Assembly (NCBI GenBank): GCA_015680685.1
Contig: MNCI01011403.1
Coordinates: forward strand, 109,554-173,553
Direction: 5' to 3'
Length of the DNA: 64,000 bases
From: Gnetum montanum
Taxonomy: Eukaryota; Streptophyta; Gnetopsida; Gnetales; Gnetaceae
A program made the position numbers and the translations under genes. This document shows positions 44,359 to 56,511 of this stretch, piece by piece. Position 1 is the first letter of the stretch; every line of letters begins with the position of its first letter. A model generated the notes under the pieces. The model searched no databases. It was not told the DNA's origin and saw only the letters and a program-made list of their open reading frames with translations.

Positions 44359-45532
44359 TGAAACACCACAAAATTTTGAGCTTGGTACTTATCCACCAAG
44401 AAGCGGGTCCCCGAAGCCCACAGGCGACCAACATGAGAACTTCGGAGATCAAAGGCTTAATTTTTTCTAAGCATGCAGTTCCAGCGTATATGCCCAAGTG
44501 CACATTCCCAGTGTATACGCTGAAATTCTCAACGTATATGCCCAGCTTGTATGCACAAGTCCCAGCGTATACGCCTGGCGTATATGTCCAGCATACATGC
44601 TCAGCGTACACGCCTCACATGTATGCTCGGCAGGTACGGAAAATTTTTACGCATGGAATCTCCAAAGATAGAATGAAAACAGCACCAAAGAGCAAGGATT
44701 GAAGCAAGTCGGCAACCATCAGCGTATACGCCCAGTGTATACGCCCAGCCATTGTTTGTGTATACGTTTGGCGTATACGCCCAGCGTCCATAGCATCTAC
44801 GCCCAGCACATCTAGTATATATGCCCAGAGTCTACGACCACCTATACAGCGTATACGCTTAGCAGATGTAATATGTTGAACACTTGTAAATTTTACACCC
44901 TTTTTGCACCCGTTCAACGTCCACGTGTCGCCCAACCCGAGTCTAGCGTAACAACTGGTATAAAAACCCCACTTTTCCACTTGTACTAGGGTTGGTTGGC
45001 AAAAATCGGAGAGCATACCAGAGAACATTTACACTGCACACCAGAGCTAAAAATCATTTTATGCTAGATAGTCCTGTACGCTGGGCACACAGTCTCTATG
45101 CTCCGCCTACAGTGCGAACCAGCCGAGTCATCGCTGCAACCATCGGGGCTTTTTGTCCGCCTTGTGTTCCATCACAACTGCGTTAGACCGGTGCACTGTA
45201 CTTTCATTCTGTAATATCATTGTTTACAGTTTATGCTAATTTCTTACATGTGTTCTATTTATGCTCATTTACATTTACGTCTTGTTCGCATCTGTTACGC
45301 TGTTTACGCTCTCATTTACGCCCATTATGCCGTTTATGCATAACCCAGCATATAGCACTTCGGCATATGTTCGGGCAAATCCTTGTCTGATCTGCGTGCG
45401 GACCACCCAAGGTACTCTACCTTCGTGCATTCCAGCTCGCCATCAGGTGAAGGTAGGGTCTTCTGTGCGTGTCTGGTGATCCCACGGTCTCTATTTTCTT
45501 CCAGCCGGAGACCGACGATTTCGGACAGTACA
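44359..45532 (+). repeat. Element C 3' LTR
   Basis: Matches 27953-29163 from TGAAACACCAC to GGACAGTACA, with a TATA box at 44959-44966. Followed by TTGGT, then the protease sequence of element A. Confidence 0.92.
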
Positions 45533-48500
45533 TTGGTGGATGTGGGGAATTGGTCCTCTGCTATGAAGTCTAAGTTGATTGTACCCTTAACTATCACAAG
45601 CAACCCACTAAATGATTTTAAGCATGTGGTGGTAGTTGGTCCGATTAATTCTATAAGCCCTAATTGTTCGACGATGGGATATGGTACTACGTTTGTGGCA
45701 ACTCCATCATCTACGTGAACCCTATGTATTTTGAATTGCTTTACACGTATTATTATGAACATAGGAGCCATTGTTATCTCCTCTATTTTCTTATCCACCT
45801 TGATGTTATCGTTGTGGAAACTTAATGGTTTGGAAGTTGTCCCTTGGGGCGAGTACATTACCGCATGAATGGATGGTTCATTTGGGGGCAAGTCTTTGCT
45901 TACTGGGATCAACGTTAACATGCGCACCAAAGCTTCATGATGTGTTTGCGATGTTAAAACTAAGTCATAAAAGCTTAATCAAGTATTCTTTTGTTTGAGT
46001 GCTTCCGTGACTTGTGTTAAGGCTGTTGCTAAGTCTCTACTATTGGGCGCGTTTTTATCAACGGTGACTTGGTCCATTGGGCCCAACAGTTTTATTTCAT
46101 GCATCGTTTGTTTCTCGTCTTGACCTGGGATTGTTGATTTAGACATATCCTATTTTCTTGATGGTTCGCCTTCATGTCCTATGTTTGGTTGACTGTTAGG
46201 TGGTGTCATAGGTATTACGTTTAGTGGAGTGGGTTTAGGTGGCCCTAAGGCTAGCCGTTGACGCTCCTTTTCCAAGCGCTCGTGCGTAAGCCTATCTGCT
46301 AAGCGTTCTCGTGTGTGACGTGGGGGCATGATTGGTTTTGAGGCCTCAGGTTGCCTTGGGATTCGTACTATGTATGGAGTCGGATGGGGCTACAGTTGGA
46401 TAGTCACTTGTTCTTGGGTGCCATACGGGCTAGGCACCTTGATGACATAGGGGCTTAGTTTATTCTTTGTCTAGGAATTAGAGGATTGGGGGTCACTAGG
46501 ACGTTCAGGTGTCCTAACGACGTATGGGGTTGTTTTGGGCAAAGGTTGGACCTCCGATGTTGCGACTACAGGTGGCACTCGGACTACGAAAGGGGCAGGC
46601 CGAGTAGGCGAGGTTGGTAGATTTGAGGTAGTGACGATGGGAGGTACACGCACTACATATGGTTTTTGCGGGGCATATGATGGTTGAGGCATGGATGTTG
46701 AGGCAGTGGGAGGAATACAGACTACAAATGGCTTGTTAGGCGTTTGTTGTTCATAGTTAGAGTAGATGATTTTAATGGTCGGCGTTTCAGGTCCATTCTC
46801 TAGGCAGATTCTGTTGATAACATACGGTGCCTCTTTGGTATTTAGAGGATCTTTATACACCCCCATAGCCTGGTTCTGTGCTTAGATTGGGTTGGCCTCA
46901 TCAAAAGTGATTTGGCCCCCGTTAATCATTCGTTGTATGTCCTATTTCAGGGTGAAACAGTAATCCGTGCCATGCCCGTTACATTGATGATAGTCGCAGA
47001 AGCAGTCCATCCTAAAACCTTTGGGTACTGGGGGCTCATTTGACATTGCTAAACTTGGGTTCTAAACTTGTTGACAAAATCGGTCATGTCTCTAGATAGT
47101 AGTAGGGGATAACTATTTGTGTTTCATTAACCCAACCTTTAGTAGTTGATCGAATAGCTGGGATGGCTTCATAGGCAGTGCCGTATATTGGGAGGATTCT
47201 TTCCTCTCAAATTTTCTCGTACGGTTTTGTGTTGGATTCTGCGATGATGATGAGTCTGGCGTGGTTGTGGGAGTAGGTTTTGTATAATTAGTAGGGGCCA
47301 TCGGTAGTTTGTTTTATTGTGCTACATTTGCTTGTTGCGTTTTCGCTATTGCCGCTATAGTTGCTTTAGCCTTTTCTTTATTCTTTTTACTATGTTGATT
47401 TTTAAAGGCTAGATACGCAGGATCGTGGCTATTCTGAGCCGCCTCCTCTATATTTTTAATTTGTACAAAATCTTGGTTAAGGTTACGCGCATTGAGGTAA
47501 TATAACTTAGCTTTGAAAAAATCGTTAACAACCCCCTTTAGAATGGTGAGCAGATATGTCTGTGGGATTGGCTCGTGTAGCTCATTGAGAGTGGCACTCC
47601 ACCTCTGGATAAATTTTTGTACAGGTTCCAGAGGTGATTATTTAACTTGTATAAGGCTGTCAAGTGTCGCTTCAAGTTTCAAGTTATACTTGAACTTGGT
47701 CACGAATTGATGTAACAACTCTTCCAGGGAAAATATGGAATTTCTCGGCAAGGCCCGGTACCAATCGAGTGCTCTCCCTGCGAGGGACATAGGGAACACT
47801 CGCAAAATGGCATGTGGCCACGCCTAGAGTAATGCGCATTCTAATCTAAATGTTATAAGGTGAGCATTGGGGTCTATTTCCTTGTTATATTTAGTTAGTG
47901 TAGGCAATGATATACCTTTGGGCAAGCTTAGGGATGGGACGGAAGGGCTGATGGGGTCATCGTGGTAAAAGTCCACTACCTTCAACTCTCCGTCAGTAGC
48001 CGTTTTGAGGTGTTTGACCTCATCAGTTAGTTTCTGCATTAGTTTTTTAGCATCTACCTAGTCTTGGGCACTAGGTAACATTGTAGCTTGGGGATGTGGT
48101 ACATTATACAGATTGGACTATTGGATAGTAGGTTGGAAGGCTAAAAGCTGTGTAGTTAGCAGTTGTGCGTGTGGAATGTTCATAGTGGGTGGTACTAAGG
48201 GTGGCATATTGTAAGTGAGGGGTTTTTGTTGTTGTGATTGTGCTTAGGGGATGTTGACCAGTGGCATTGAATGAGGTGGTATGTTGTAGTGAGGGGGTTG
48301 ATGTGGTTGAGTACCCATTACTGCCCATTGCCCAGTCGTGTTTTGTGTAGGAATCCCTTGAACTTGTCAAGTTACGGCGGTAAAAGGGGCTCCGTGAGTT
48401 TGGACCCAAGGGATATAATGGGTAGACATAGACGCCAGTATCACATGCGGCATCCCTATCAAGCGAGGTGGGAAGGTTACCCCTACATTATTTTAAGGGG

Positions 48501-49157
48501 GTTCATTTGTAAGAACGGGGGTGCCGTAGTTGAGGGAGGAATTGTGAGGGGAAGCATGTTGGCTTGAACATCGATCGGTGGAGGAATAGGGACGAGTGCA
48601 GCTGCGTCTTGTTGAGGTGCAGGCGCTTACGTGATGTTCAATGGCTAGAGGGATGAAGTTTCGCCCGTGAATGGGTAAAACAACGGGTTTATATAAGTTT
48701 GTGGGCTAAGGGTGTGGTATGAGTCTTCATGTTCAGATTGGGCAACGAACTCGTCCTCCTCTTCCAGTTGAGGGTTTACTACAGGCTGATCTAGCGACTC
48801 GCTCCTTTGCAGGAGGAGTTGTGTGATGAGCTCAAAGTAAGACTCTAGGACAAGGATGATATTGTATGGGGAAGGAATGAACTCTTACCCTCCCCTGTAG
48901 AAAAGCTCGTATTGCCTTTTAACTTTTATTTCAGCTCGGTCCACAGCTAAGCTGGCTTGTATTTTTAGGCATATGAAGTTGTACTAGTCTTGACTTATGA
49001 TGTTAGATGACGGGTTCCTTCCTTGCAACCTAAGGGATCGGCAAGGCCCCACTGTGGGTTGTGCCGCGGGCTGTTGGACTACGGGCTGTTGGACAGCCAT
49101 GGTGCCCACGATGTCGGTGACTTGGGTGGTTGTAGCGGTGGTGTTTGTAGTGTTCAT
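45533..49157 (-). pseudogene. gag: Element A gag-PR, 5' part (Gag and protease active-site half)
   Basis: ATG at 49157 on the minus strand. The protein begins with a threonine-rich segment and the RSLRLQGR block, then a proline-rich part, the Gag domain (about 47480-48040), the zinc-knuckle region (about 46920-47010), the PYVVRVP repeats (about 46360-46750) and the protease signature (VHVDDGVATNVVPYP near 45690-45720). It is cut at 45533 by element C and continues at 27952. Against element E it has two one-base losses near 48470-48500, which shift the frame, and many stops. Confidence 0.85.
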
Positions 49158-49853
49158 GATGAATAGTTAAGAATGTGATACGATGTAGAGATATGAAATC
49201 AGTGTACTTAGCATAGCGTAAACCTATGTTGGTAGCATACGGCGTATACGCTTTAATGACCAGTGTATAACGACAGCGTATACAACATATAGTGTTAGCG
49301 TAGGGAATCTATGGCATAAATCGTACAGCATATACGCTAAGGAGCATATACAATGTCAGCATGCAGCGTAAACAGGGTTACAGCGTACAAAGTGTAGCGT
49401 AAACAAGTTCAGAGCATAGGATGTTTAGCGTAAACTTAGCGGTGGCATATACAGCGTAGACGGAGTATTGTGTGCAGTGTAGACAAGGTCTACAGCGTAA
49501 AATGTGCAGCGTCAGCATATAGCGTAGACAAGATCTACAACGTATAACGGGCAGCGTATATTAAGCAGCGTAGACGCTAAGAGACTTGCAGGTGGCGAGT
49601 TTTAAACAGAGCAGTGTAGACGTTGAATAGCGTAGATGCTAGATAGTTTGCAGGTAGTAATTTTTGAATTGAGCAGCGTAAACGTGGGGAGGTTTTCAGA
49701 AGGAATCAGCATATGGTCAGCAACATAGACGCTCAACAGCGTAGACGCTGAGAAGTTTGCAGGTAAGGTTTGCATATACCCAACAGCATAGACGTTGAGA
49801 GCTCTGAGGCATAGTAAGTTTTAGGCAGAGGCCCTTCTTCTAGTGCCAATTTT
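49158..49853 (-). other. Element A leader with primer-binding site
   Basis: Non-coding leader, rich in AGCGTATACGCT and AGCGTAGACGCTGA-type motifs. The primer-binding site is at 49831-49848 on the minus strand, TGGCACTAGAAGAAGGGC, six bases from the LTR, differing from B at a few positions. Confidence 0.7.
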
Positions 49854-51069
49854 TGTACCGTCCGAAATCATCGGTCTCCGGTTGGAAGGAAACAGAGACT
49901 GTGGGATCACAGGACACACACAGAAGACCCTACCTTCGCCTGAGGGCAAGCTGGAATGAATGAAGGTAGAGTACCTTGGATGGCCCGCATGCAGATCAGG
50001 CAAGGATTTCCCCAAACGTACATCGAGGTGCTATACGCTGGGTTATACGTGAATGGCGTAATAGGCAAAAAATAGAGCGTAAACAGTGTAACTAATGCAA
50101 ACGGAGCATAAACGTAAAAGAGCGTAAATAGAATATATGCAACGATTAATGCAAACTGTAATAGATTTTAGAAAGAAAATGTAACAATGGCATTTCAAAA
50201 TGAGAGTACAATGCACCGGTCTAACATAGTTGTGACTTGGACACAAGGTGGACGAACAGCCTTGGTGGCTGTAGGGGTGACTGTGGGTTGATTTGCACTA
50301 TAGGCACAGCGTAGAGGCTGTATGCTCAGCGTATAGGGTTGTCCAACGTATAAGGTTTTCAGCTCTAGTTTTCAGCATCTCTGCTCTTTGGTTTTCTCTA
50401 GAATTTTCCAATTGACCTGGATCTAGTGAAAAATTGGGGCTTTTATACAGGTTTTGACGTTAGACTCGGGTTGGGAGACACGTGGCACATTGACCGGGTG
50501 AAAAAGCATGAAATTTACAAGTGTACAACATGTTACATTTGCTGAGTGTATACGCTGTATCAGGCAGACATAGTCTCTAGGCGTATACACTGGGCATATA
50601 CGTTGGATGTGCTAGGCATATACGCTGTGGATGCTGGGCATATACGCCGGGGCGTATACGCTGATAGTTGATACCTTGTACCAAGTCTTACTTTGCAGTG
50701 CTGTTTCCATGCCGTCTTCGGGGATTGCATGCCGGGCATATGCATCAATCGTATAAGATGGGCGTACTTGTGGGGTGTGTATGTTGGTCATGCACGCTAG
50801 GCATATACACTAGACATGTACGCTGTGAACTTTGGGCGTATATGCTGGGCGGATACGCTGTGGATGTCAGGCATATACGCTATGGATGTGAACTTGAGCA
50901 TATACATTGGCTGTATATGTTGGGAATGTATACTTAGTGATAATGAAATTAAATATCTGGTCTCCGAAGTTGCCATGTTTGATACCAGATGTAGCCGTGG
51001 TCGTCTACTGGCTGTAGTGAGCTGCTTCTTGTTGGAAAAGTACTAAGCCCGAAATTTTGTGGTGTTTCA
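49854..51069 (-). repeat. Element A 5' LTR
   Basis: On the plus strand it starts TGTACCGTCCGAAATC and ends AATTTTGTGGTGTTTCA, the reverse complement of the family LTR. The TATA box is at 50441-50447 (minus strand TATAAAA). Palindromic motifs fill the U3 part at 50540-50930. The 5 bases beyond it (51070-51074, CCAGG) would be the TSD. Confidence 0.9.
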
Positions 51070-52589
51070 CCAGGATGCGCCCGAGGGGATTGATGAATCC
51101 ATATCTATCATGACAGCGGGATCATCTGGTATCTCAATCCACACACATGACAGTGTGGGGTTGGAACCAGACGATGTGCCTTATACTGCCAAAAGAGCAG
51201 AACGGGTCATCAAAGAAACCATTGGCAAGGCCAAGTCGAAGCTGACAAAATGTGAACGTTCAACCGAGGAGGCCTCAAATGTGAACGAGCTATGGGTTAA
51301 GCACATATGATTCAAGATGCCTGCCCGAGGTAAGTAAACTTAGTATCCTTATTACTTTATCGTTTTTGTCTTACTCATGATTTTTACTTCGACCACTTAC
51401 ATGTTACTGATGCCTTCAGACTTGATTCGAGAAGTGAGGAGGCAGGAATTAGAGACGATCATTAAAGAGGAGGAAACCAGAACGGAGTTATTGACCGATG
51501 AGAAAGAGACCGACAAGGATCAGACGGAAAAAACGGAGGAGCTACAGGAAGACACCACAGAGACTAAGCCGGTGGATGACCAGAGTGGTGTCGATGAAAT
51601 GTTCAGTAGCTTCCTCAAGGGAAAATTGGACCTTGGCGATCCTCCAAACCCAGAAGGGGACAAGGAACATGGTATATTTTCTTTTATTTTGTTTTATGTT
51701 GTTTTATTAGCTGTTATTTCCATGGTATTTTACTTTTTTGTTTTCATCTTCTAGATGAAGGCAGTGAAACTAGGACGATGCGGTTGGACATACCCATGAA
51801 GACAGTCCCCCCTAAAAGGACCACAGAGGTTAGTCCATCTCATACTCATGGGCCATTTACTTGGACAGAGATGCCAAGTAAGATGGATTTTGTGGTTGGT
51901 ATCGCTGAGGAAGTTGTTGAATGAATCCAGGAGGTCCACCCTGAAATAGGTATATATATTTTGAGATGTTTGCAGCTTTAGAGTTTCACCCCTTGTTTTT
52001 GTCACTTTAGGATTTTTTTTCTTTTTGTGTGAATAGGTGCCAAACTGAGGTGGGATCCTTCTAAGATAGTTAACATAGAGAGTTTGCCTACATTATCCCC
52101 AGAAGTCGAACAGGTGCCCATGCTAGTTTATGAGGAAGTGGCAAAGGGTCTCGTTCACAACGCCAAATCGTTGTGGACCTATAGGCATTCCATTGAACAG
52201 TTGTGGTTGCAGATTCAAACAAAGGAGAAAGAAGTTTTCGAGTTATCAGTTGAGCGTGATGATCTAAAGGCTCGATATGAGTTTGCCTCTGCTAAACTAA
52301 GTGGTGATCACTCTTGGTAGACCTCCAAGGTCACGTATACCAGGTATTGGAATTTGCTCAATCATCACGCGTCACTGACACAGAGACTAGCAAAGCGTAA
52401 GGCTCAGATAGACCTACTAAACCTCAAGTGTCAAGATTGGAAACCTTTCGCTTCCAAGGTACGCAAATGGGGTCAAGATGAAAAGAACCACAAACATCAT
52501 TATAAGAAATCATTGAAAGAAGTGTCCATTGAAAAGCATCAACTGGAAATGTTTGTGGAGGGTCTAGGTCTGTGCTCTGCTTTTGATAC
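51070..52589 (+). pseudogene. Element E opposite-strand gene, exons 4 (part) to 7 (part)
   Basis: Exon 4 remainder to 51329 (contains DAPEGIDESISI and the basic end), exon 5 at 51420-51671, exon 6 at 51755-51949, exon 7 from 52037. Donors and acceptors are GT-AG and at the same places as in B. Element A cut it at 51070, and element F cut exon 7 at 52589. It includes the acidic linker of exon 5 and the start of the coiled-coil exon (EQLWLQIQTKEKEV). Premature stops occur in exons 4, 6 and 7. The HAD-like exon 2 is off-window. Confidence 0.78.
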
Positions 52590-55500
52590 TATTGGCACAT
52601 TTGGCCATTCCATGGAACAGTTGAAATATTTTATTCAAAATTGGAGGAATCTATGGTTGTAAATTTACAAGTAAATTACAGCTTTAGTGTTGAGGGTTGA
52701 TGGGTGTTTTTAGAAGATTGATTCACTGGTAAAGAATTTGATGTTGAAGCCTTCTGGGTACAAGATGAAAGTGCCAGATTATTCCTTTATTAAAGATTAG
52801 AGGATAGTACTATAGCAAGGAAGGAAGTATGTTATTTACGTGGAAGGCACTAAGTTGCAGATCCCAGTTGTTAAACTCAGTCGTATCCTTAAGATAACAT
52901 TTGAAACTCCTTGTAAATTAGAAATTAAAACAAAAATCAGCAATGCCTCGGTTGTTTTGAAAGATTATGTAGCAATGAGAGAGGAGGAAAGGAAGACCAT
53001 AGTTGGACCAACGTCCATCATATACCTACTGATCGTAGCAATGGTGGGGAAGTAAACACCATAGAAATAATATCAATGAAGGGAAAGGAAGACTGTGGTA
53101 TTCCTGGAAAATCATGCCGCAGAAAAATGTTCAACACCGCCCGCCGCATGAGATTCATCCTGGCGCAGACAAACATCTTTGCCATAAATGCAGGGATATT
53201 ATTTTTGAAAAAAAAAATCAAAACCCTCATCTACGAAATACACGGAGAAAGGAGTCACGTCTTGTTGAAACCCTGATTTTGATGTTAAGTTTTGCAGGCC
53301 GTAACGGTTTCTATTGTGTAGGCTGCAACAGCTCAGAAGGTTCTTGTAGTTTTGCCAGACGTAGATCCACAATACATTAGCCCCTGGTCCTACAATCAAT
53401 GACAATGGCGGTGACGATTCAGAAAAAATTTAACAAACGCAGGAAGCGCTAAGCCAATTTGGGGGTAAAAAAAAAATATTTGGCAACCGAAACCCTCTAT
53501 TTAGAATAGTATGTTCAGCACATCGTTCTTCAAGAAAAACCCTTCTCCTCCAACAATTGAACATTACACCACGCGACAACGGAGCCAAATGCAGTTGTAG
53601 AACCTTCTCCCGTGGTGGTAGTTGGTTACGATTTTGCAGGGCCTTATTGTGCGGTGGCAGTTCAAACATACGGTTTTGGTTGATACAGCACTTTGGATCT
53701 TGGGTAGAACATGTGTCAGTTCTTACAGGTTTTGTGCAGAGAAAGGAGAAAATGAACCAGCCAATTACGCCTGCTGTTTTGGAATTGTTGCCAATTATCC
53801 ACGTGATTTACTAGGGAAGACAAAGAAGAATTATTTTAACCCATTCATTAACTCTGCCACTTTCACCAAAATATATGTAAAATTATTTCATTACTACCAC
53901 TCGTATATAACTTTACAAAAGCATCGGGTGATTAAAATATCTAACAAATTAATCTACATATATACATATATATAGATATAATAACCATTAATGAAGTACA
54001 TATAGTGTGAAGCCCTGTTTTAAAAACTTGCCTTTAATTATCCCAAATTATTTTTAAACATTATTATATATAAGTTACTACCCACAAAAATATTTGCAAT
54101 ATTGATGTTAAAATATTTATTTGTAATATCACATTACATTTAATATAAATATTAATGTTAGCATAAATTTCTCCTAATTCTATGTATAACTTCCTAACTC
54201 CCTAACTACATAACTTCCTCCTAACTTGTTGGGCAAGTAATCTTCTAATTGGTTGGCCAAGTTACTTGGGAGAAAAGTTAGGTGAGATATTTTTGAATAT
54301 GTAACTTCCCTACCTACCTTTAAACCCTATAAAAAGACTTCAGGGTCAAAAAGGGGGGGGGGGAATTGGAATCTCAATTTTTTTTGAAGAAGAAAGGGCT
54401 TTTGGGAGGTCTCATACCTTTGAGAAGACATTGGGATTACACTTGGGCTCTCACTCGGAGACACACTTGGGGTCTTGAGAAGAGCTTTGTAAAGAAGAAA
54501 TTGTGAACGATTGCTTGTAAGATGGCTTGCTAGAGTAAAGATTTCAGCCTCTTTGTCATGGTCCTGTGAGTTATGTATTTTATTTTTTGTTTTGTTTAAA
54601 TTGCTTAGCTAGTGGTTTAGATAGTATCATCCTTGGCAAGTAATTTTGGGATTTTTAGATTGCTCTTACTGTTCTTGTTTCCCTATAGAAATTTCTATTA
54701 AAATTTTGCCATAGAAGAGCTTGTGTTTAAAAGCCTTAAGAGCATTTTAGTAGTAAATTTCATTATTGTGCAACGTGTGGGAACTGCTATTGGGATTGTT
54801 GTAAGAGAGCCTCTGTTTGTAGTCACGCCGTTGAACAATTCAGTAGTCGAGAGGGTTCAGAAAATCTTTGGTATTTTGATGGGACCAGAATAGCTTCTTT
54901 TTATCTTTAAAGTGAATTCTCGTGGTATTTCAATCAGAAATTGTCAAGTCTTTTAAAGGTTCTGTTTGAATGCAATCGTTGACATCTATTATCTAGTCAA
55001 AATGGAGTCTCGTACGTGGTAGTTTACGCAGCAATTTTTGGTAGCATAATAGGATTGTCTTGAAGATATTGCTTGTTTGAGCCTTGGAAGTTTGAACAAT
55101 TCGTAGATATTGAATTTGGGATAGCTTTATTGCGAAGTGTTTACTCGTGTCATTTTACCTTGTTTAAATATTTGAGGTCTACACAAATCTGCTTTCTTTT
55201 CTTTTCTGCTTATTTCCATCGAATCTTGCTCTATTTCTAGTTTTCTTGTGGAACTATCTCTTTCTTTGGGGAAAATTAGGAGTAGATTGCGGAGTTGTGC
55301 TCAAATGTTTTTGCAAAATTTTATTTGTTACAAGTAGGTATTATAAGGACCGCGTAGACTAGGCAATTGAACAAAATAGGAAATTTTCAACAACTCACAG
55401 TACTTGGCAAAGTTGGCTGAATCTCTTTAAAGTAAGTCATTTGTAGTTTACACATAACGTAATCATTACATTTCTCACAACCGCACGCCACAACAGCACA

Positions 55501-55630
55501 TACACATACTCACATTAACTACTGAGTTTATTTGAAGGTATCTGGGCCTTGATGTTGCCAGAGACCAGCAGGCACCTAAATCTTGTTCGAGGACACTCGT
55601 TGGCAGTCGCGTCCCAAACGATTGCCAACA
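52590..55630 (+). mobile_element. Element F: 3.0 kb insertion, probably a solo LTR or short non-autonomous LTR element
   Basis: Flanked by GATAC on both sides (52585-52589 and 55631-55635), splitting exon 7 of the E opposite-strand gene cleanly. Ends read TATTGGCA and TGCCAACA, the TG..CA-type inverted ends of an LTR with the first G changed. A TATA box (CCCTATAAAAAG) lies at about 54329-54340, in the middle. No gag, pol, primer site or internal LTR pair was found. From about 53603 on it matches the right end of the window (62901-64000). Small frames in it do not resemble known proteins. Confidence 0.7.
54329..54340 (+). promoter_or_regulatory. TATA box of element F
   Basis: CCCTATAAAAAG, conserved in the related sequence at about 63359-63370 together with the following GCTTCA/ACTTCA. 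Confidence 0.55.
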
Positions 55631-56067
55631 GATACCTTTGCTCAAAATACAACTGTTGAGATGGAATTGCCTACAAGGGTGATTAAAACCGCTTCTGGGG
55701 AGGTGTCTGTGGGTGAGTTCCCTTTAAAATGTCCTACTTGGTCAACCGTTGACAAGGGGAAGGCCTTGGTAGATGTTGACCTAGGCCTCGATGGGACCGA
55801 TTGGACCAGTGTCTCAGAAGAGGAAATCCTTCGCCAGCTGGAATTCAGCTTGGGGGGATCTTCTGCGGTAATCATTTTGTTATTATGAACTTCATTCGTT
55901 GCACATTGTTTGAAATTTTATCTTTCTCTTGTTCATACGTTGATTGTCTCTTTTTGCATTTTCAGGATGAAGGTGGTGACGATGTCTACGAAGCTGGTCC
56001 TAGTGAAGCGGGGGCCCCTAATGTCAACGCGTCTAAAGGGGACGACCCTCCCATCCCAGATGTTTAG
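55631..56067 (+). pseudogene. Element E opposite-strand gene, end of exon 7 and exon 8
   Basis: Resumes at the duplicated GATAC. Exon 7 ends at 55867 before GTAATC; exon 8 (55966-56067) starts after TTTTCAG and ends in TAG. Encodes the conserved VGEFPLKCPTWSTVDKGKAL and LDGTDWTSVSEEEIL blocks and the acidic end DEGGDDVYEAGPSEAGAPN. Confidence 0.8.
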
Positions 56068-56309
56068 TTTTTGTTTGTTTTTTTGTTTTTTTAACTCAAA
56101 TTTATACGGGAATTGTAAATTGGGATGAATGAAACCAGTTAACCTTTGTACTTGTATATCAAAAAATTTCTTTTTTGTTGATTTTGAGCTTAATTGCAAA
56201 CACGACACTGCAATGTAAAATGTTTTGGTTTGTTTTTGTGTTTTAAGTGTAATGTGCAAATATAATTATAAGTTGGAGTATAATGATAAACGAAAGAGGA
56301 AAATAAAGC

Positions 56310-56500
56310 ATAAGTGGATGTTCTAGTTTAAGGCCATTTTGGGCCAGATTCACACTAGTTTAAGGCCGTTTCGGGCCCCAGCGTAAGCAAGGAACGTTTC
56401 AAATGACACGGGTGGTTTTCTTGGTTGACCGACCATTTCTAATCATGGCTAGTTTTATGTCGTTGCAGACATGGTAGTTTAACATCATTTTGGACAGGTG
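56310..56500 (-). repeat. Element E post-PR TAAACT-core array
   Basis: On the plus strand, CTAGTTTAAGGCCATTTTGG, CTAGTTTAAGGCCGTTTCGG and GTAGTTTAACATCATTTTGG. Equivalent to the arrays after gag-PR in B, C and A. The stretch 56068-56309 is AT-rich flank with no gene. Confidence 0.78.
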
Positions 56501-56511
56501 TTTTTCATTAT

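Larger units (their letters stand above)
27953..45532 (+). mobile_element. Element C: complete but decayed Tat-type retrotransposon, 17.6 kb
   Basis: LTRs at 27953-29163 and 44359-45532, both starting TGAAACACCACAAAATTTTG and ending TTTCGGACAGTACA. The internal layout is identical to B: gag-PR, array, opposite-strand gene, array, pol, array, 3' UTR, polypurine tract. gag-PR and pol each stay in one frame but carry many stops. Inserted in the protease part of element A. The LTR is a different subtype from B. Confidence 0.94.
1..51069 (-). mobile_element. Element A: Tat-type Ty3/gypsy retrotransposon, minus strand, split by B and C, 3' LTR off-window
   Basis: Reading right to left on the minus strand, the parts are: 5' LTR (49854-51069), primer-binding site and leader, gag-PR (49157 down to 45533, then 27952 to 27422), a TAAACT array, the opposite-strand gene (plus-strand exons 26856 back to 23279, and 5361-5491), a second array, pol (4634-1150) and the post-pol array and 3' UTR (1149-1). 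The 3' LTR lies beyond the left edge. Elements B (6108-23135) and C (27953-45532) interrupt it; removing each leaves a continuous gene. The right flank is inside the opposite-strand gene of element E, so A is younger than E. The left TSD cannot be checked. Confidence 0.88.

Noticed and set aside
53114-53380. Cysteine/histidine-rich frame in element F that resembles a plant C1-type zinc-binding domain
   Set aside because: Only a few Cys and His positions fit, the frame is short and overlapped by others, and the G copy does not cover it. Too weak to call.
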